The notes below the pieces were generated by a model, which was not told the DNA's origin, ran no database searches, and worked only from the letters and a program-made list of their open reading frames with translations. Positions 1 to 7,627 of a DNA stretch of 16,503 nt are shown here, piece after piece. The DNA is from Pseudomonadota bacterium (lineage in GTDB: Bacteria > Pseudomonadota > Gammaproteobacteria > Burkholderiales > Burkholderiaceae_B), in assembly GCA_023422555.1 (NCBI GenBank), contig JAFAGQ010000076.1, positions 1 through 16,503 of the forward strand, read 5' to 3'. Positions within the stretch are counted from its first letter, which is position 1; every line of letters starts with the position of its first letter. The translations under genes and the position numbers were made by a program.

Positions 1-31
1 ACTCTCTCTTCATTTTCAGGATAGGCTTTAT

Positions 32-1549
32 ATGTGCGGAATTATCGGTATCGTCGGGCGCGGTCCAGTGAATCAACTGGTCTATGACAGCCTGCTGCTA
101 CTGCAACATCGCGGTCAGGATGCGGCCGGCATTGCCACCGCTTACGGCAATCACTTCAACATGTACAAGGCTCATGGTCTTGTACGCGATGTTTTCCGCA
201 CTCGCAATATGCGCGATCTGCCAGGCCATTCCGGTATTGGACAGGTACGCTACCCAACAGCCGGTTCCAGTGATTCGCTGGAAGAGGCACAGCCATTCTA
301 TGTGAACGCGCCCTTTGGTATCACGTTTGCACACAATGGCAATCTGACCAACTGGAGAGAGCTGCGTGAGTCCCTTTTCAAGGTCGATCAACGCCACATC
401 AATACGAATTCCGATTCCGAAGTGCTGCTTAACGTGCTGGCCCACGAACTTCAGTCAGCCGCCAAGGGAACTTCGCTGGACCCACAGAGTATGTTTTCTG
501 CCGTTCGCGCAGTGCATCGCCGGGTAAAAGGAGCGTACTCCGTTGTGGCTCAGATAGCCGGCTACGGTCTGCTGGCGTTTCGTGATCCTTTCGGCATTCG
601 TCCGCTCTGTCTTGGAAAATTTGAATCCGAGTTGGGAACAGAATGGATGGTTGCTTCGGAATCAGTCGCGCTCGAGGGCAGCGGTTTTGATTTCGTTCGT
701 GATATCGACGCAGGTGAAGCGGTATTCATCGACCTGGATGGCAACGTGCATGAACAGCAGTGCGCAGACAATGCCATACTCACGCCATGTATTTTCGAAT
801 ACGTATATTTTGCGCGTCCTGATTCAACCATTAATGGTGTGAATGTCTACAATGCCCGACTCAAAATGGGCGAGTATCTGGCCGATAAGGTGGCACGTCA
901 GTTGCGCCTGAGAGAAATTGATGTAGTCATGCCAATACCCGATTCATCACGGCCTGCAGCAATGCAGCTGGCATCCAAACTTGGCCTGGAGTACCGCGAA
1001 GGATTTATCAAAAATCGCTATGTGGGCCGAACTTTCATCATGCCAGGGCAGGCTGTACGCAAAAAATCTGTGCGTCAGAAACTGAATGCCATGAGTGTGG
1101 AATTCAAAGATAAGAATGTGCTCCTGGTTGATGACTCCATTGTTCGCGGCACAACCAGCCGGGAAATCGTGGATATGGCACGGGCCGCAGGCGCGAAGAA
1201 AGTGTTCTTTGCCTCTGCTGCGCCACCGGTCTGTTTCCCGAACGTTTACGGCATTGATATGCCAACGCAGGATGAACTGATCGCGAATGGAAGAACTGCA
1301 GAGCAGGTTGCCAAAGAGATTGGTGCCGACGGCCTGGTCTATCAGGATCTTGAAGACCTGAAGTCAGCGATAAGTGATATCAATCCTAAATTGACGCAAT
1401 TTGAATCGTCCTGCTTTGACGGCAACTATGTGACAGGTGATGTCGATGAGGCCTATCTGGAACGCCTGCGTCTGACGCGGCATCAGGCTAAGGAAGGGCA
1501 GGCCGTAGGCGGATTGCAATTCAATATGGGCTACGCCGCCAACGCCTGA
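32..1549 (+). CDS. purF: Amidophosphoribosyltransferase (PRPP amidotransferase)
   Basis: Transfers the amide nitrogen of glutamine onto PRPP to give phosphoribosylamine, the first committed step of de novo purine synthesis, in the cytosol. The 505-residue protein begins Met-Cys-Gly, so Cys2 becomes the N-terminal glutaminase nucleophile after methionine removal. The class II glutaminase domain fills about residues 2-230, with RYPTAG at 73-78 and HNGNL at 101-105. The phosphoribosyltransferase domain follows, with the PRPP-binding motif VDDSIVRGTTS near residues 366-376. The lack of a propeptide and of a clear Fe-S cysteine set points to the E. coli type. The start is fixed by Cys2; AGGATAGG lies upstream at 18-25. 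In many proteobacteria cvpA precedes purF, but only 31 bases of upstream sequence are present here. Family assignment is very secure. Confidence 0.98.
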   Translation: MCGIIGIVGRGPVNQLVYDSLLLLQHRGQDAAGIATAYGNHFNMYKAHGLVRDVFRTRNMRDLPGHSGIGQVRYPTAGSSDSLEEAQPFYVNAPFGITFAHNGNLTNWRELRESLFKVDQRHINTNSDSEVLLNVLAHELQSAAKGTSLDPQSMFSAVRAVHRRVKGAYSVVAQIAGYGLLAFRDPFGIRPLCLGKFESELGTEWMVASESVALEGSGFDFVRDIDAGEAVFIDLDGNVHEQQCADNAILTPCIFEYVYFARPDSTINGVNVYNARLKMGEYLADKVARQLRLREIDVVMPIPDSSRPAAMQLASKLGLEYREGFIKNRYVGRTFIMPGQAVRKKSVRQKLNAMSVEFKDKNVLLVDDSIVRGTTSREIVDMARAAGAKKVFFASAAPPVCFPNVYGIDMPTQDELIANGRTAEQVAKEIGADGLVYQDLEDLKSAISDINPKLTQFESSCFDGNYVTGDVDEAYLERLRLTRHQAKEGQAVGGLQFNMGYAANA

Positions 1550-1583
1550 TAACCATTCACTTTTGATTTTGTGACCGCAGAAT

Positions 1584-1612
1584 TTGCGCCGATGCATGTC
1601 GGGGTATATAAT
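1584..1612 (+). promoter_or_regulatory. Candidate sigma-70 promoter of the marR-efflux unit
   Basis: A perfect TATAAT lies at 1607-1612. A weak -35 (TTGCGC, 1584-1589) lies 17 bases upstream. Transcription would begin near 1619, leaving a leader of about 22 bases before the ATG at 1641. An imperfect inverted repeat, CCGA..TCGG (1589-1602), fills most of the -35/-10 spacer and is where an autoregulating MarR protein could bind. The -10 is convincing; the -35 and the operator are inference. Confidence 0.5.
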
Positions 1613-1640
1613 TGACATATCATCTATTGGTAAGTCACCT

Positions 1641-2132
1641 ATGTCCACGTCAAAAAAATCTGAAACGCTGCATCCCGCTGCCAGGGAAATCCTGACACTC
1701 TGCGGTCATTTGAACCGTCAATGGCGACGCGCTGTTGACCGTCGTCTGCAGCCCATGGGGCTGACAGAGGCAACCTGGCTTCCGCTGCTCTTTATTTCCA
1801 GGGCAAAGGCGCCGCTACGTCAAAAAGACCTCGCAGCCTTGCTGGGGCTGGACAGTTCTTCGGTCGTACGCATCCTCGACGGTCTGCAGACCGCGGGTTA
1901 TATACAGCGACTCGAAGGTGCCGACAGGCGGGAAAAACTCATACACCTGACTGATTCGGGAAAAACCACGGTGTCAACGGTGGAGCAGGTCGTGCACGCG
2001 GGGCGCGTTCGACTATTCCGCGACATGGATAGCGCACAAATGATAGTGGCCAGTTCGGTGCTGCAGCAGCTGGTGGGTACCGTCGAGTCACTGGGCAGTG
2101 ATCTGTGGAGCGCAACAGACGATCATGACTGA
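1641..2132 (+). CDS. MarR-family transcriptional regulator
   Basis: A 163-residue winged-helix DNA-binding protein of the MarR family, whose members act as dimeric repressors released by small phenolic or drug-like ligands. The recognition region LRQKDLAALLGLDSSSVVRI covers about residues 59-78, and the family's wing signature (D95-R-R-E-K-L-I-H-L-T-D-S-G107) follows. I chose ATG 1641 because GGTAAG stands six bases before it and the length then matches the family. The in-frame TTG at 1584 lies inside the promoter candidate. The gene ends by overlapping the start of the efflux gene, so the two are probably co-transcribed and translationally coupled. The usual reading is an autorepressor of its neighbouring pump. 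The ligand cannot be told from sequence. Confidence 0.9.
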   Translation: MSTSKKSETLHPAAREILTLCGHLNRQWRRAVDRRLQPMGLTEATWLPLLFISRAKAPLRQKDLAALLGLDSSSVVRILDGLQTAGYIQRLEGADRREKLIHLTDSGKTTVSTVEQVVHAGRVRLFRDMDSAQMIVASSVLQQLVGTVESLGSDLWSATDDHD

Positions 2133-3663
2133 TATTACAAGCGCTGCACATAGGACGCTGGCACCGGATAAATCAGGAACAGCAAACGACACTCCGGTCA
2201 ATGACAAACGCGCTTCGGTTGAGACGACCGCCGCGCCAGCCGTTTTACCTGCGCCGCAAACGACACAAGCGACATCATCCACACAAGCGACTTCAAGAAG
2301 TGAAGACGCATCTTCGTCCGAACAGACATCAGCGCTGCAGCACCCATCGGCGCCTCTACACACATCAGCGTCGGAACTTTCATCAAATTCAGAAAATACA
2401 TCAGTGACGGCGAAGGCTGCAACATCCGAAGAGTCATCTGCATCACAAGCAGCATCCTCTACGAAAAAACAAACGCATACACGAGCTCCCTTGTGGCTGC
2501 TGGTGTTTGTGACGCTTAGCGGCACACTTGCCATGCACATGTTTGTTCCTGCACTGCCTGATGCCGCGGCAGATCTGGGTGCCAGTACCAGCACCATGCA
2601 AATGACCATCAGTCTGTACATTCTGGGTCTGGCTTTCGGGCAGCTGGTGTACGGGCCGCTATCCGATGGTTTCGGACGCCGGCCACTATTGATTGCGGGT
2701 CTGTCCATCTATGTTCTGGCAGGTATCGCGGCAGCCATATCACAGAATGAATCGACATTGATTCTGTCGCGTCTGTTTCAGGCCCTCGGCGGCTGTGCAG
2801 GTCTTGCACTCGGCCGTGCCATCGTGCGAGACTCAGCGGTCGGAGACACCGCTGTCAAGGATCAGGCGTTGCTCAATCTGATCATGATGGCGGGTCCAGG
2901 GCTCGCACCTTTACTGGGATCGCTGCTGACATTGCATCTGGGCTGGCGCAGCGTTTTTGTTGCACTGTTCCTGATGGGGCTGGTCACGCTGATCTCCACG
3001 TGGCGTCTGTTGCCAGAAACTGGCTCTCCCACAGGAAAAGTCAGTCCCGGCGCGCTGGCGTGTGACTACAAGTCTTTACTGAAAATGCCCCAGTTTCTGG
3101 GTTACGCGTTTGGTGGCGGCTGCGCCACGACGGCGCTCTATGCCTTTATTGCAGCAGCACCATTCATCATTACAAGGGAATTGCAACGCCCACCTGGCGA
3201 AGTGGGTATCTATCTGGCACTGCTGATTGTGGGCCTGTCTGTCGGCAATGCGGCCACGCGCCAGCTTATCGGGCGCTATTCACTGGAGAGACTGTTGATT
3301 GGCGGGAATGCCTTGAGCGTGGTCGCTGCTGTCACTTTGCTGACTCTGGTACTAGCCGGGCATCTGCATATTGTGACAGTAACGGGATTTATGTTTCTCT
3401 TTGCCGTGGGTGCAGGTGTCGCAAGCCCGGCTGCACTGACTAAGGGTCTGAACGTCGATCGGCATCTGGTGGGATCGGCTGCGGGCCTTTATGGGTTCAC
3501 ACAAATGGCTATTGGTGCCGTGTGTACCTCGCTGGTCGGGCTTGGTGATGATCCTGCGCTTACGGCGTTCACCGTGCTTTCCTGCGCCGCCATTCTGGGC
3601 CAGGCCGGCTTCTGGTTCGGCCTGAAACAGGACATGCGCCAGGCGCATAAAGTTCGGGGCTGA
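2125..3663 (+). CDS. Bcr/CflA-type MFS drug efflux transporter with long N-terminal tail
   Basis: A probable drug/H+ antiporter of the major facilitator superfamily in the inner membrane. From ATG 2125 it is 512 residues, whereas Bcr/CflA proteins are usually near 400. The transporter core starts at about residue 121. TM1 carries the Bcr-like FVPALPDAAADLG (140-152), the MFS motif A GPLSDGFGRRPLL is at 177-189, and QALGGCAG..LGRAIVRD (219-236) is typical of the subfamily. About 12 membrane segments can be followed. The extra ~120 residues are hydrophilic, extremely rich in Ser, Thr, Ala and Gln, include a tandem TQATSS/TQATSR, and end in a Lys/Arg patch just before TM1, consistent with a cytoplasmic disordered tail. 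The ATG lies inside the marR gene, eight bases before that gene ends; GGAG (2107-2110) is rather far upstream. An in-frame GTG at 2098 is a less likely start. The substrate is unknown. Confidence 0.88.
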   Translation: MTDITSAAHRTLAPDKSGTANDTPVNDKRASVETTAAPAVLPAPQTTQATSSTQATSRSEDASSSEQTSALQHPSAPLHTSASELSSNSENTSVTAKAATSEESSASQAASSTKKQTHTRAPLWLLVFVTLSGTLAMHMFVPALPDAAADLGASTSTMQMTISLYILGLAFGQLVYGPLSDGFGRRPLLIAGLSIYVLAGIAAAISQNESTLILSRLFQALGGCAGLALGRAIVRDSAVGDTAVKDQALLNLIMMAGPGLAPLLGSLLTLHLGWRSVFVALFLMGLVTLISTWRLLPETGSPTGKVSPGALACDYKSLLKMPQFLGYAFGGGCATTALYAFIAAAPFIITRELQRPPGEVGIYLALLIVGLSVGNAATRQLIGRYSLERLLIGGNALSVVAAVTLLTLVLAGHLHIVTVTGFMFLFAVGAGVASPAALTKGLNVDRHLVGSAAGLYGFTQMAIGAVCTSLVGLGDDPALTAFTVLSCAAILGQAGFWFGLKQDMRQAHKVRG

Positions 3664-3694
3664 TGCTTGCACCGGTAGGGTGCCAGTGCCGGGC

Positions 3695-3746
3695 TGATGC
3701 TCCTGACTAATGCTCCAGGCTAATGCTCCAGGCTAATGCCACAGGC
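3695..3746. repeat. 13-bp tandem repeat, four copies
   Basis: Four head-to-tail 13-base units occupy the spacer between two convergent genes. Units 2 and 3 (3708-3720 and 3721-3733) are identical, TAATGCTCCAGGC. Unit 4 (3734-3746) is TAATGCCACAGGC and unit 1 (3695-3707) is TGATGCTCCTGAC. The array starts 31 bases after the transporter stop codon and ends 37 bases before the dsbB stop codon. Its role is unknown; it may simply be a slippage-prone microsatellite. Confidence 0.9.
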
Positions 3747-3783
3747 TGCGTCAACGGCCGGTCGGCCCGACTAGCCAAGCGGA

Positions 3784-4272
3784 TCAGGCGAACCGTGAGC
3801 GTTGGCGGGTCCGGCCGAAGAGGGCGAACAGACTGAGGGCCAGCAGGATAACAAATAACAGCAGCGCCCACAGCACATACTCGACGCCCAGCACACTGAC
3901 TTTTGCATCCATGCATGTTGCATAGATACCGAAAAGCCATGGCACTGCAGCATCGAGTCCGGTTGTTTTGGACATGAAAATATCAGCAAAGGTGCGATCG
4001 CAGGACACCATTTGCGAAGCGACTGTGTGCTGATACCAGGCAGCGACAATTCCTGCCACAGACAGCGCCACTGTGAATAAGGCGGCGAATCGCTTCAGCA
4101 CACCTGGAAGAAAATTGCCCACCAGGCACAGGATGGCAATGACCAGCAGAATCAGGCGTTGCAAGACGCACCAGGCGCAGGGTGGCATACCAAAAACATG
4201 CTGACTGACTAGTGCGACACCCAATGCGAGCAGGCAAAGTACGGCAATAAGATTCAGGCGAGACTGGGTCAT
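3784..4272 (-). CDS. dsbB: Disulfide bond formation protein DsbB
   Basis: An inner-membrane quinone reductase that reoxidises periplasmic DsbA, so that DsbA can keep inserting disulfides into secreted proteins. The 162-residue sequence has four hydrophobic segments (roughly 8-26, 38-56, 65-82 and 132-152). The first periplasmic loop holds the redox pair C32-A-W-C35, followed by R39, which corresponds to the conserved quinone-site arginine of the family. The second loop holds C92 and C121, the pair that exchanges with DsbA. All four essential cysteines are present. Its ATG overlaps the stop codon of the preceding MarC-family gene as ATGA, and there is no good ribosome-binding site of its own, so translation is probably coupled to that gene. 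It is the last gene of the minus-strand group. No DsbA gene is in view. Confidence 0.95.
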   Translation of the reverse strand: MTQSRLNLIAVLCLLALGVALVSQHVFGMPPCAWCVLQRLILLVIAILCLVGNFLPGVLKRFAALFTVALSVAGIVAAWYQHTVASQMVSCDRTFADIFMSKTTGLDAAVPWLFGIYATCMDAKVSVLGVEYVLWALLLFVILLALSLFALFGRTRQRSRFA

Positions 4273-4982
4273 AGGGTAGTCCGGGAATAGGTTGAAGAAA
4301 CATCGGCATAAAGGCGCATGATCAGTTCATGCGCGCCGTCCCACATAATCTGGACACCGATACAGAGCAGTATGAATGCGGACAATCGCATGAAAACGGC
4401 TGTCCCTGATTTGCCCAGACGGGCAAGAAAGCGGGCGGCAAAGCGCAGGCAGAAAAACAGGATAGCACTGACGCTTGTGACGGCCAGGATCATGCCTGTC
4501 ACGCTCATGACACCGGCCGCAGCACTGATGAAATCAAAAGAGGCACCGACCGTGATGGCTGCAGAGATACTGCCGGGGCCGCAGGCTATCGGGAACGTAA
4601 GTGGGTAAAAAGCGCTGGCTTTTACCTTGTCCTGGGAATAATCTTCCACCAGTTTTTCATGCGCGTCGGTGTCGGGATCTTTCGCATTGACCAGTTGCCA
4701 TGCGCTGGCCACCACCAGCAGACCGCCACCCACCCTGACGATTGGCAATGAGATGCCAAAAAAGCGTAGCACCATGTTGCCGAACAATGCTGCAAGCGTG
4801 AGCATGATAAACACGTTGATGGCAATGCGTTTCGCCAGAAGTTTGCGCGTGGCGCTGCTGGCGCCCTCGGTCATGGTCAGAAAAATGGGTGCAACAGCTG
4901 GCGGATTGACGATAGGCAGCAGCGTAGCCAGAACGAACAGAAAGCTTCGGCTGAAAATCAATAGGTAATCGTTGATACTCAT
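4269..4982 (-). CDS. MarC-family integral membrane protein
   Basis: A 237-residue membrane protein of the MarC/YchE/YhgN family (UPF0056), with about six hydrophobic segments. The family hallmark YPLTFPIACGPGSI is present in the middle of the protein, and the first segment carries LLPIVNPPAVAPIFL, also typical. Despite the name, MarC was not shown to cause multiple antibiotic resistance, and no transport substrate has been established for the family; I do not assign one. The gene begins six bases after the glnD stop codon and ends overlapping dsbB by four bases, so it sits in the middle of a coupled glnD-marC-dsbB cluster. No strong ribosome-binding site precedes its ATG, again suggesting coupling. 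The C-terminal ~20 residues are hydrophilic and not distinctive. Confidence 0.9.
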   Translation of the reverse strand: MSINDYLLIFSRSFLFVLATLLPIVNPPAVAPIFLTMTEGASSATRKLLAKRIAINVFIMLTLAALFGNMVLRFFGISLPIVRVGGGLLVVASAWQLVNAKDPDTDAHEKLVEDYSQDKVKASAFYPLTFPIACGPGSISAAITVGASFDFISAAAGVMSVTGMILAVTSVSAILFFCLRFAARFLARLGKSGTAVFMRLSAFILLCIGVQIMWDGAHELIMRLYADVSSTYSRTTL

Positions 4983-4988
4983 TGTCGG

Positions 4989-7592
4989 CTACGGTTGTAC
5001 TGTCAGATTATTGATTGCTGTAAGCAAATCACGTTTGAATTGCATTTGGGTGCGAGGATTGTCCAGCGCACTGCCACCTAGAATGAAAATATCTTCAACA
5101 CGATCACCCAGCGTCATAACTTTGGCCATTTGCAGATTGATCTGGTGACGCTTGAAGGTGTTGGCGAGTGCATAAAGAATACCAGGACTATCCATGGCTG
5201 TAATTGATAGACGCCAATACTGACTGTTTTCGTCGGGTAAAAGTTCAATAATAGGCACCAGCGGAAAGGTGCGAGAGCGGCGCACGTTTGCGCCCACCAC
5301 ATAGCGGTTGCGATTGAACTTAAGTGGTTCATCCTGATCGGGCAGCGGTTCGTTCAGGCGATTTCGCAGTCCATGCTCGATCAGTGGCACATTGGACCGG
5401 ATATCGGCGTCGATGGCGGCGCTATCAACGACAAAGCTGTCCAGTGCGTAACCCTGTCTGGTGGTATGGATTCGCGCATCCAGAATATCAATACGCTGTT
5501 CATAGAAATACGAGCAGATCTGCTCGAATAGGTCAGGGCGGTCATTCACATACACCATCACCTGAATGCCTTCATTGTTTTCGGTTGGACGTGCGCGAAC
5601 CTGGGCGCCTACCTGCGGCAGCATGCGGTAAAGAAGCCTGGTGTGCCAGGCAATATCGCGCGCTTCATGCCGTAAAAAGTAGGCGACGTCCAGTGTGTTC
5701 CAGAACCGGTCGCGATCCTCATCGCTGATTCCCGAAAATCTTACCAGCGCCATGGCTTCATTTTTCCGCTGGGTCAGCACCGATTGTCGGTCAAAAACGC
5801 GACTGCCAAGGGCCAGCAGCGTGTAATTGTACAGGTCCTCGAGCAGCTTGCCTTTCCACGCATTCCATACTTTCGGACTGGTGCCTCGAATATCTGCGAC
5901 GGTCAGCAGATACAGGGCGGTCAGCCTTCTTTCCGTGCGCACAATATCGGCGAACTCCTGAATGACTGAGGGCTCTGACAGATCGCGCTTCTGAGCAAAC
6001 GAGGACATGGTCAGATGTTGCTCAACGAGAAATTCGACGAGTTGCCGGTCCTCGGTCTCCAGATTGTGATCTCTGGCGAACTTGCGCACATCGATGGCGC
6101 CCAGTGTGGAATGGTTGCCGCCACGGCCCTTGGCAATGTCATGAAACAAGGCAGCCACGTAAAGCAGCCAATGGCGATCCATATCGGCAATAAGCCGACT
6201 GGCCAGAGGATACTCCTGGGCGTGTTCCGGCATGGTAAAGCGACGGATATTTCTGATCACCATCAGCGTATGCTGATCAACCGTGTAGACATGAAACAGA
6301 TCGTGCTGCATTTGCCCGACGATCTTGCGAAATACCGGAATGTACTGAGGCAGAATACTCAGCATGGTCATGCGTCGAAAAGCATGGACGATGCCGGTGG
6401 GCTGCTGCAGAATCTGCAGGAAAAGCCATTTGTTCACGGGATTGCGCCGGAACTGGGCATCGATCCGATGGCGCGAACTCCAGATCAGTCTTTGCAGCTT
6501 GGCCGACATATCGTTGACTTCGGGATGCTGCTGCATCACCAGGAAGGCCTTGAGTAGCAGCTGCGGCTTACGTTCGAAGGCATCGTCAGCAACCAGATCA
6601 AGCTGCTGGCCGACCCGACAAAAGTCTTCATCTATCATTACGCTGCAGTCTTTGACCGGAAAGAAATGTTCCCGGAAGCTCTGCATCATAATATGGCTCA
6701 TGAGATAGACAATTCGCGCTGCCCAGTAATAGCGCTGCATCAGGACTTCGCCCGGCCGGCGCGCATCTGTGGCCCGGATTTTATAAACCTCAGCCAGCAG
6801 AGGCTGGGTGTGAAACAACAGTCGATCATCGCGCTTGCCCGCGAGCATATGCAGGTCGATACGCAAGCGCTTGAACGCCTGCTCGGCTTTGGCACATTTG
6901 GCCGCCTCGTCGTTCGTCATGAGACCGCCGCTAACCAGATCCCGCCAGCTGCCCGAAAGTCCCGCCGCACGGCTGATCCACTGGATGGTCTGCAGATCGC
7001 GCAAGGCGCCTGGCGACTCTTTGCAGTTGGGTTCCAGGGAATAGGGCGTCTCGTTGTAGCGCGCGTAGCGCTGCTGCAATTCAAGCTGTTTGGCCAGAAA
7101 AAAGTCCTGCGGACTGAGCTGTTCGCGAAAGCGTGCTTCCAGTGTATTGACAAGCTTGCGGTTACCCAGGATATAGCGCAGTTCCAGCAGCGCGGTTTCA
7201 ATGGTGATATCACCGGCACTTTCGCTCAGGCAATCGTCTATGGTGCGTACACTGTGCCCGATATCGAGACCCAGATCCCACAGCGCAGAGACAAAGCGTT
7301 CGAGCATGGGCTTTTCGTCTTCCAGTGGCGGATGCGCCAGAAGAATGAGCAGGTCAATGTCCGAATAGGGATAAAGCTCACCGCGGCCATAGCCACCGAT
7401 AGCGCACAGACTGGATCCGCTGGGCAGCGGAAAACTGGCAACGAGATCCCGCATAGCCTGGTCTGCCTGTTTGCGCAGGGTTATCAGAAGCGAATCGGGT
7501 CTTCCTCGAGAGGCGCGATAAGCTTCCAGAGCCTGAGCCTTCTGCTCATTTAGCCGATTTCGAATCGCGATGGCCGGGCTGACAGTGTTCAT
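4989..7592 (-). CDS. glnD: Bifunctional [PII] uridylyltransferase / uridylyl-removing enzyme
   Basis: The nitrogen sensor that adds UMP to PII (GlnB/GlnK) when glutamine is low and removes it when glutamine is high, so controlling glutamine synthetase adenylylation and NtrBC. The 867-residue protein has the expected order: a nucleotidyltransferase domain with GGYGRGELYPYSDID (66-80; D78 and D80 would bind metal); a helical region; an HD hydrolase domain with H441 and H484-D485 in FHDIAKG; then two ACT glutamine-sensing domains at about 677-760 and 795-867. All key residues for both activities are present. AAGGA stands six bases before the ATG. It follows map by 35 bases, and the marC-like gene starts six bases after it. 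Both GlnD activities are therefore likely intact. Confidence 0.98.
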   Translation of the reverse strand: MNTVSPAIAIRNRLNEQKAQALEAYRASRGRPDSLLITLRKQADQAMRDLVASFPLPSGSSLCAIGGYGRGELYPYSDIDLLILLAHPPLEDEKPMLERFVSALWDLGLDIGHSVRTIDDCLSESAGDITIETALLELRYILGNRKLVNTLEARFREQLSPQDFFLAKQLELQQRYARYNETPYSLEPNCKESPGALRDLQTIQWISRAAGLSGSWRDLVSGGLMTNDEAAKCAKAEQAFKRLRIDLHMLAGKRDDRLLFHTQPLLAEVYKIRATDARRPGEVLMQRYYWAARIVYLMSHIMMQSFREHFFPVKDCSVMIDEDFCRVGQQLDLVADDAFERKPQLLLKAFLVMQQHPEVNDMSAKLQRLIWSSRHRIDAQFRRNPVNKWLFLQILQQPTGIVHAFRRMTMLSILPQYIPVFRKIVGQMQHDLFHVYTVDQHTLMVIRNIRRFTMPEHAQEYPLASRLIADMDRHWLLYVAALFHDIAKGRGGNHSTLGAIDVRKFARDHNLETEDRQLVEFLVEQHLTMSSFAQKRDLSEPSVIQEFADIVRTERRLTALYLLTVADIRGTSPKVWNAWKGKLLEDLYNYTLLALGSRVFDRQSVLTQRKNEAMALVRFSGISDEDRDRFWNTLDVAYFLRHEARDIAWHTRLLYRMLPQVGAQVRARPTENNEGIQVMVYVNDRPDLFEQICSYFYEQRIDILDARIHTTRQGYALDSFVVDSAAIDADIRSNVPLIEHGLRNRLNEPLPDQDEPLKFNRNRYVVGANVRRSRTFPLVPIIELLPDENSQYWRLSITAMDSPGILYALANTFKRHQINLQMAKVMTLGDRVEDIFILGGSALDNPRTQMQFKRDLLTAINNLTVQP

Positions 7593-7627
7593 GGTGTTCC
7601 TTGGAGCAGCGCGAGGCCTGAATGGAT

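Noticed and set aside
1584..1640. Longer marR start at TTG 1584 or ATG 1596
   Set aside because: These lie within the promoter candidate and would precede the likely transcript start; ATG 1641 has better spacing to a ribosome-binding sequence.
2088..2708. A 206-codon minus-strand frame opposite the transporter start
   Set aside because: It is an antisense shadow of the Ser/Thr/Ala-rich tail; its composition is repetitive and resembles no family I know.
3695..3746. CRISPR-like array
   Set aside because: The 13-bp units are contiguous without spacers, and no cas genes are in the window; the same applies to the 15-bp repeat at 8570-8614.
3664..3783. Bidirectional terminator between the pump and dsbB
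   Set aside because: Only a 5-bp stem (3669-3683) and a 4-bp GGCC stem (3756-3767) are visible, neither followed by T-runs.
6666..7553. A 295-codon plus-strand frame inside glnD
   Set aside because: It lies fully opposite a highly conserved GlnD region carrying the catalytic motif and has no recognisable protein features.
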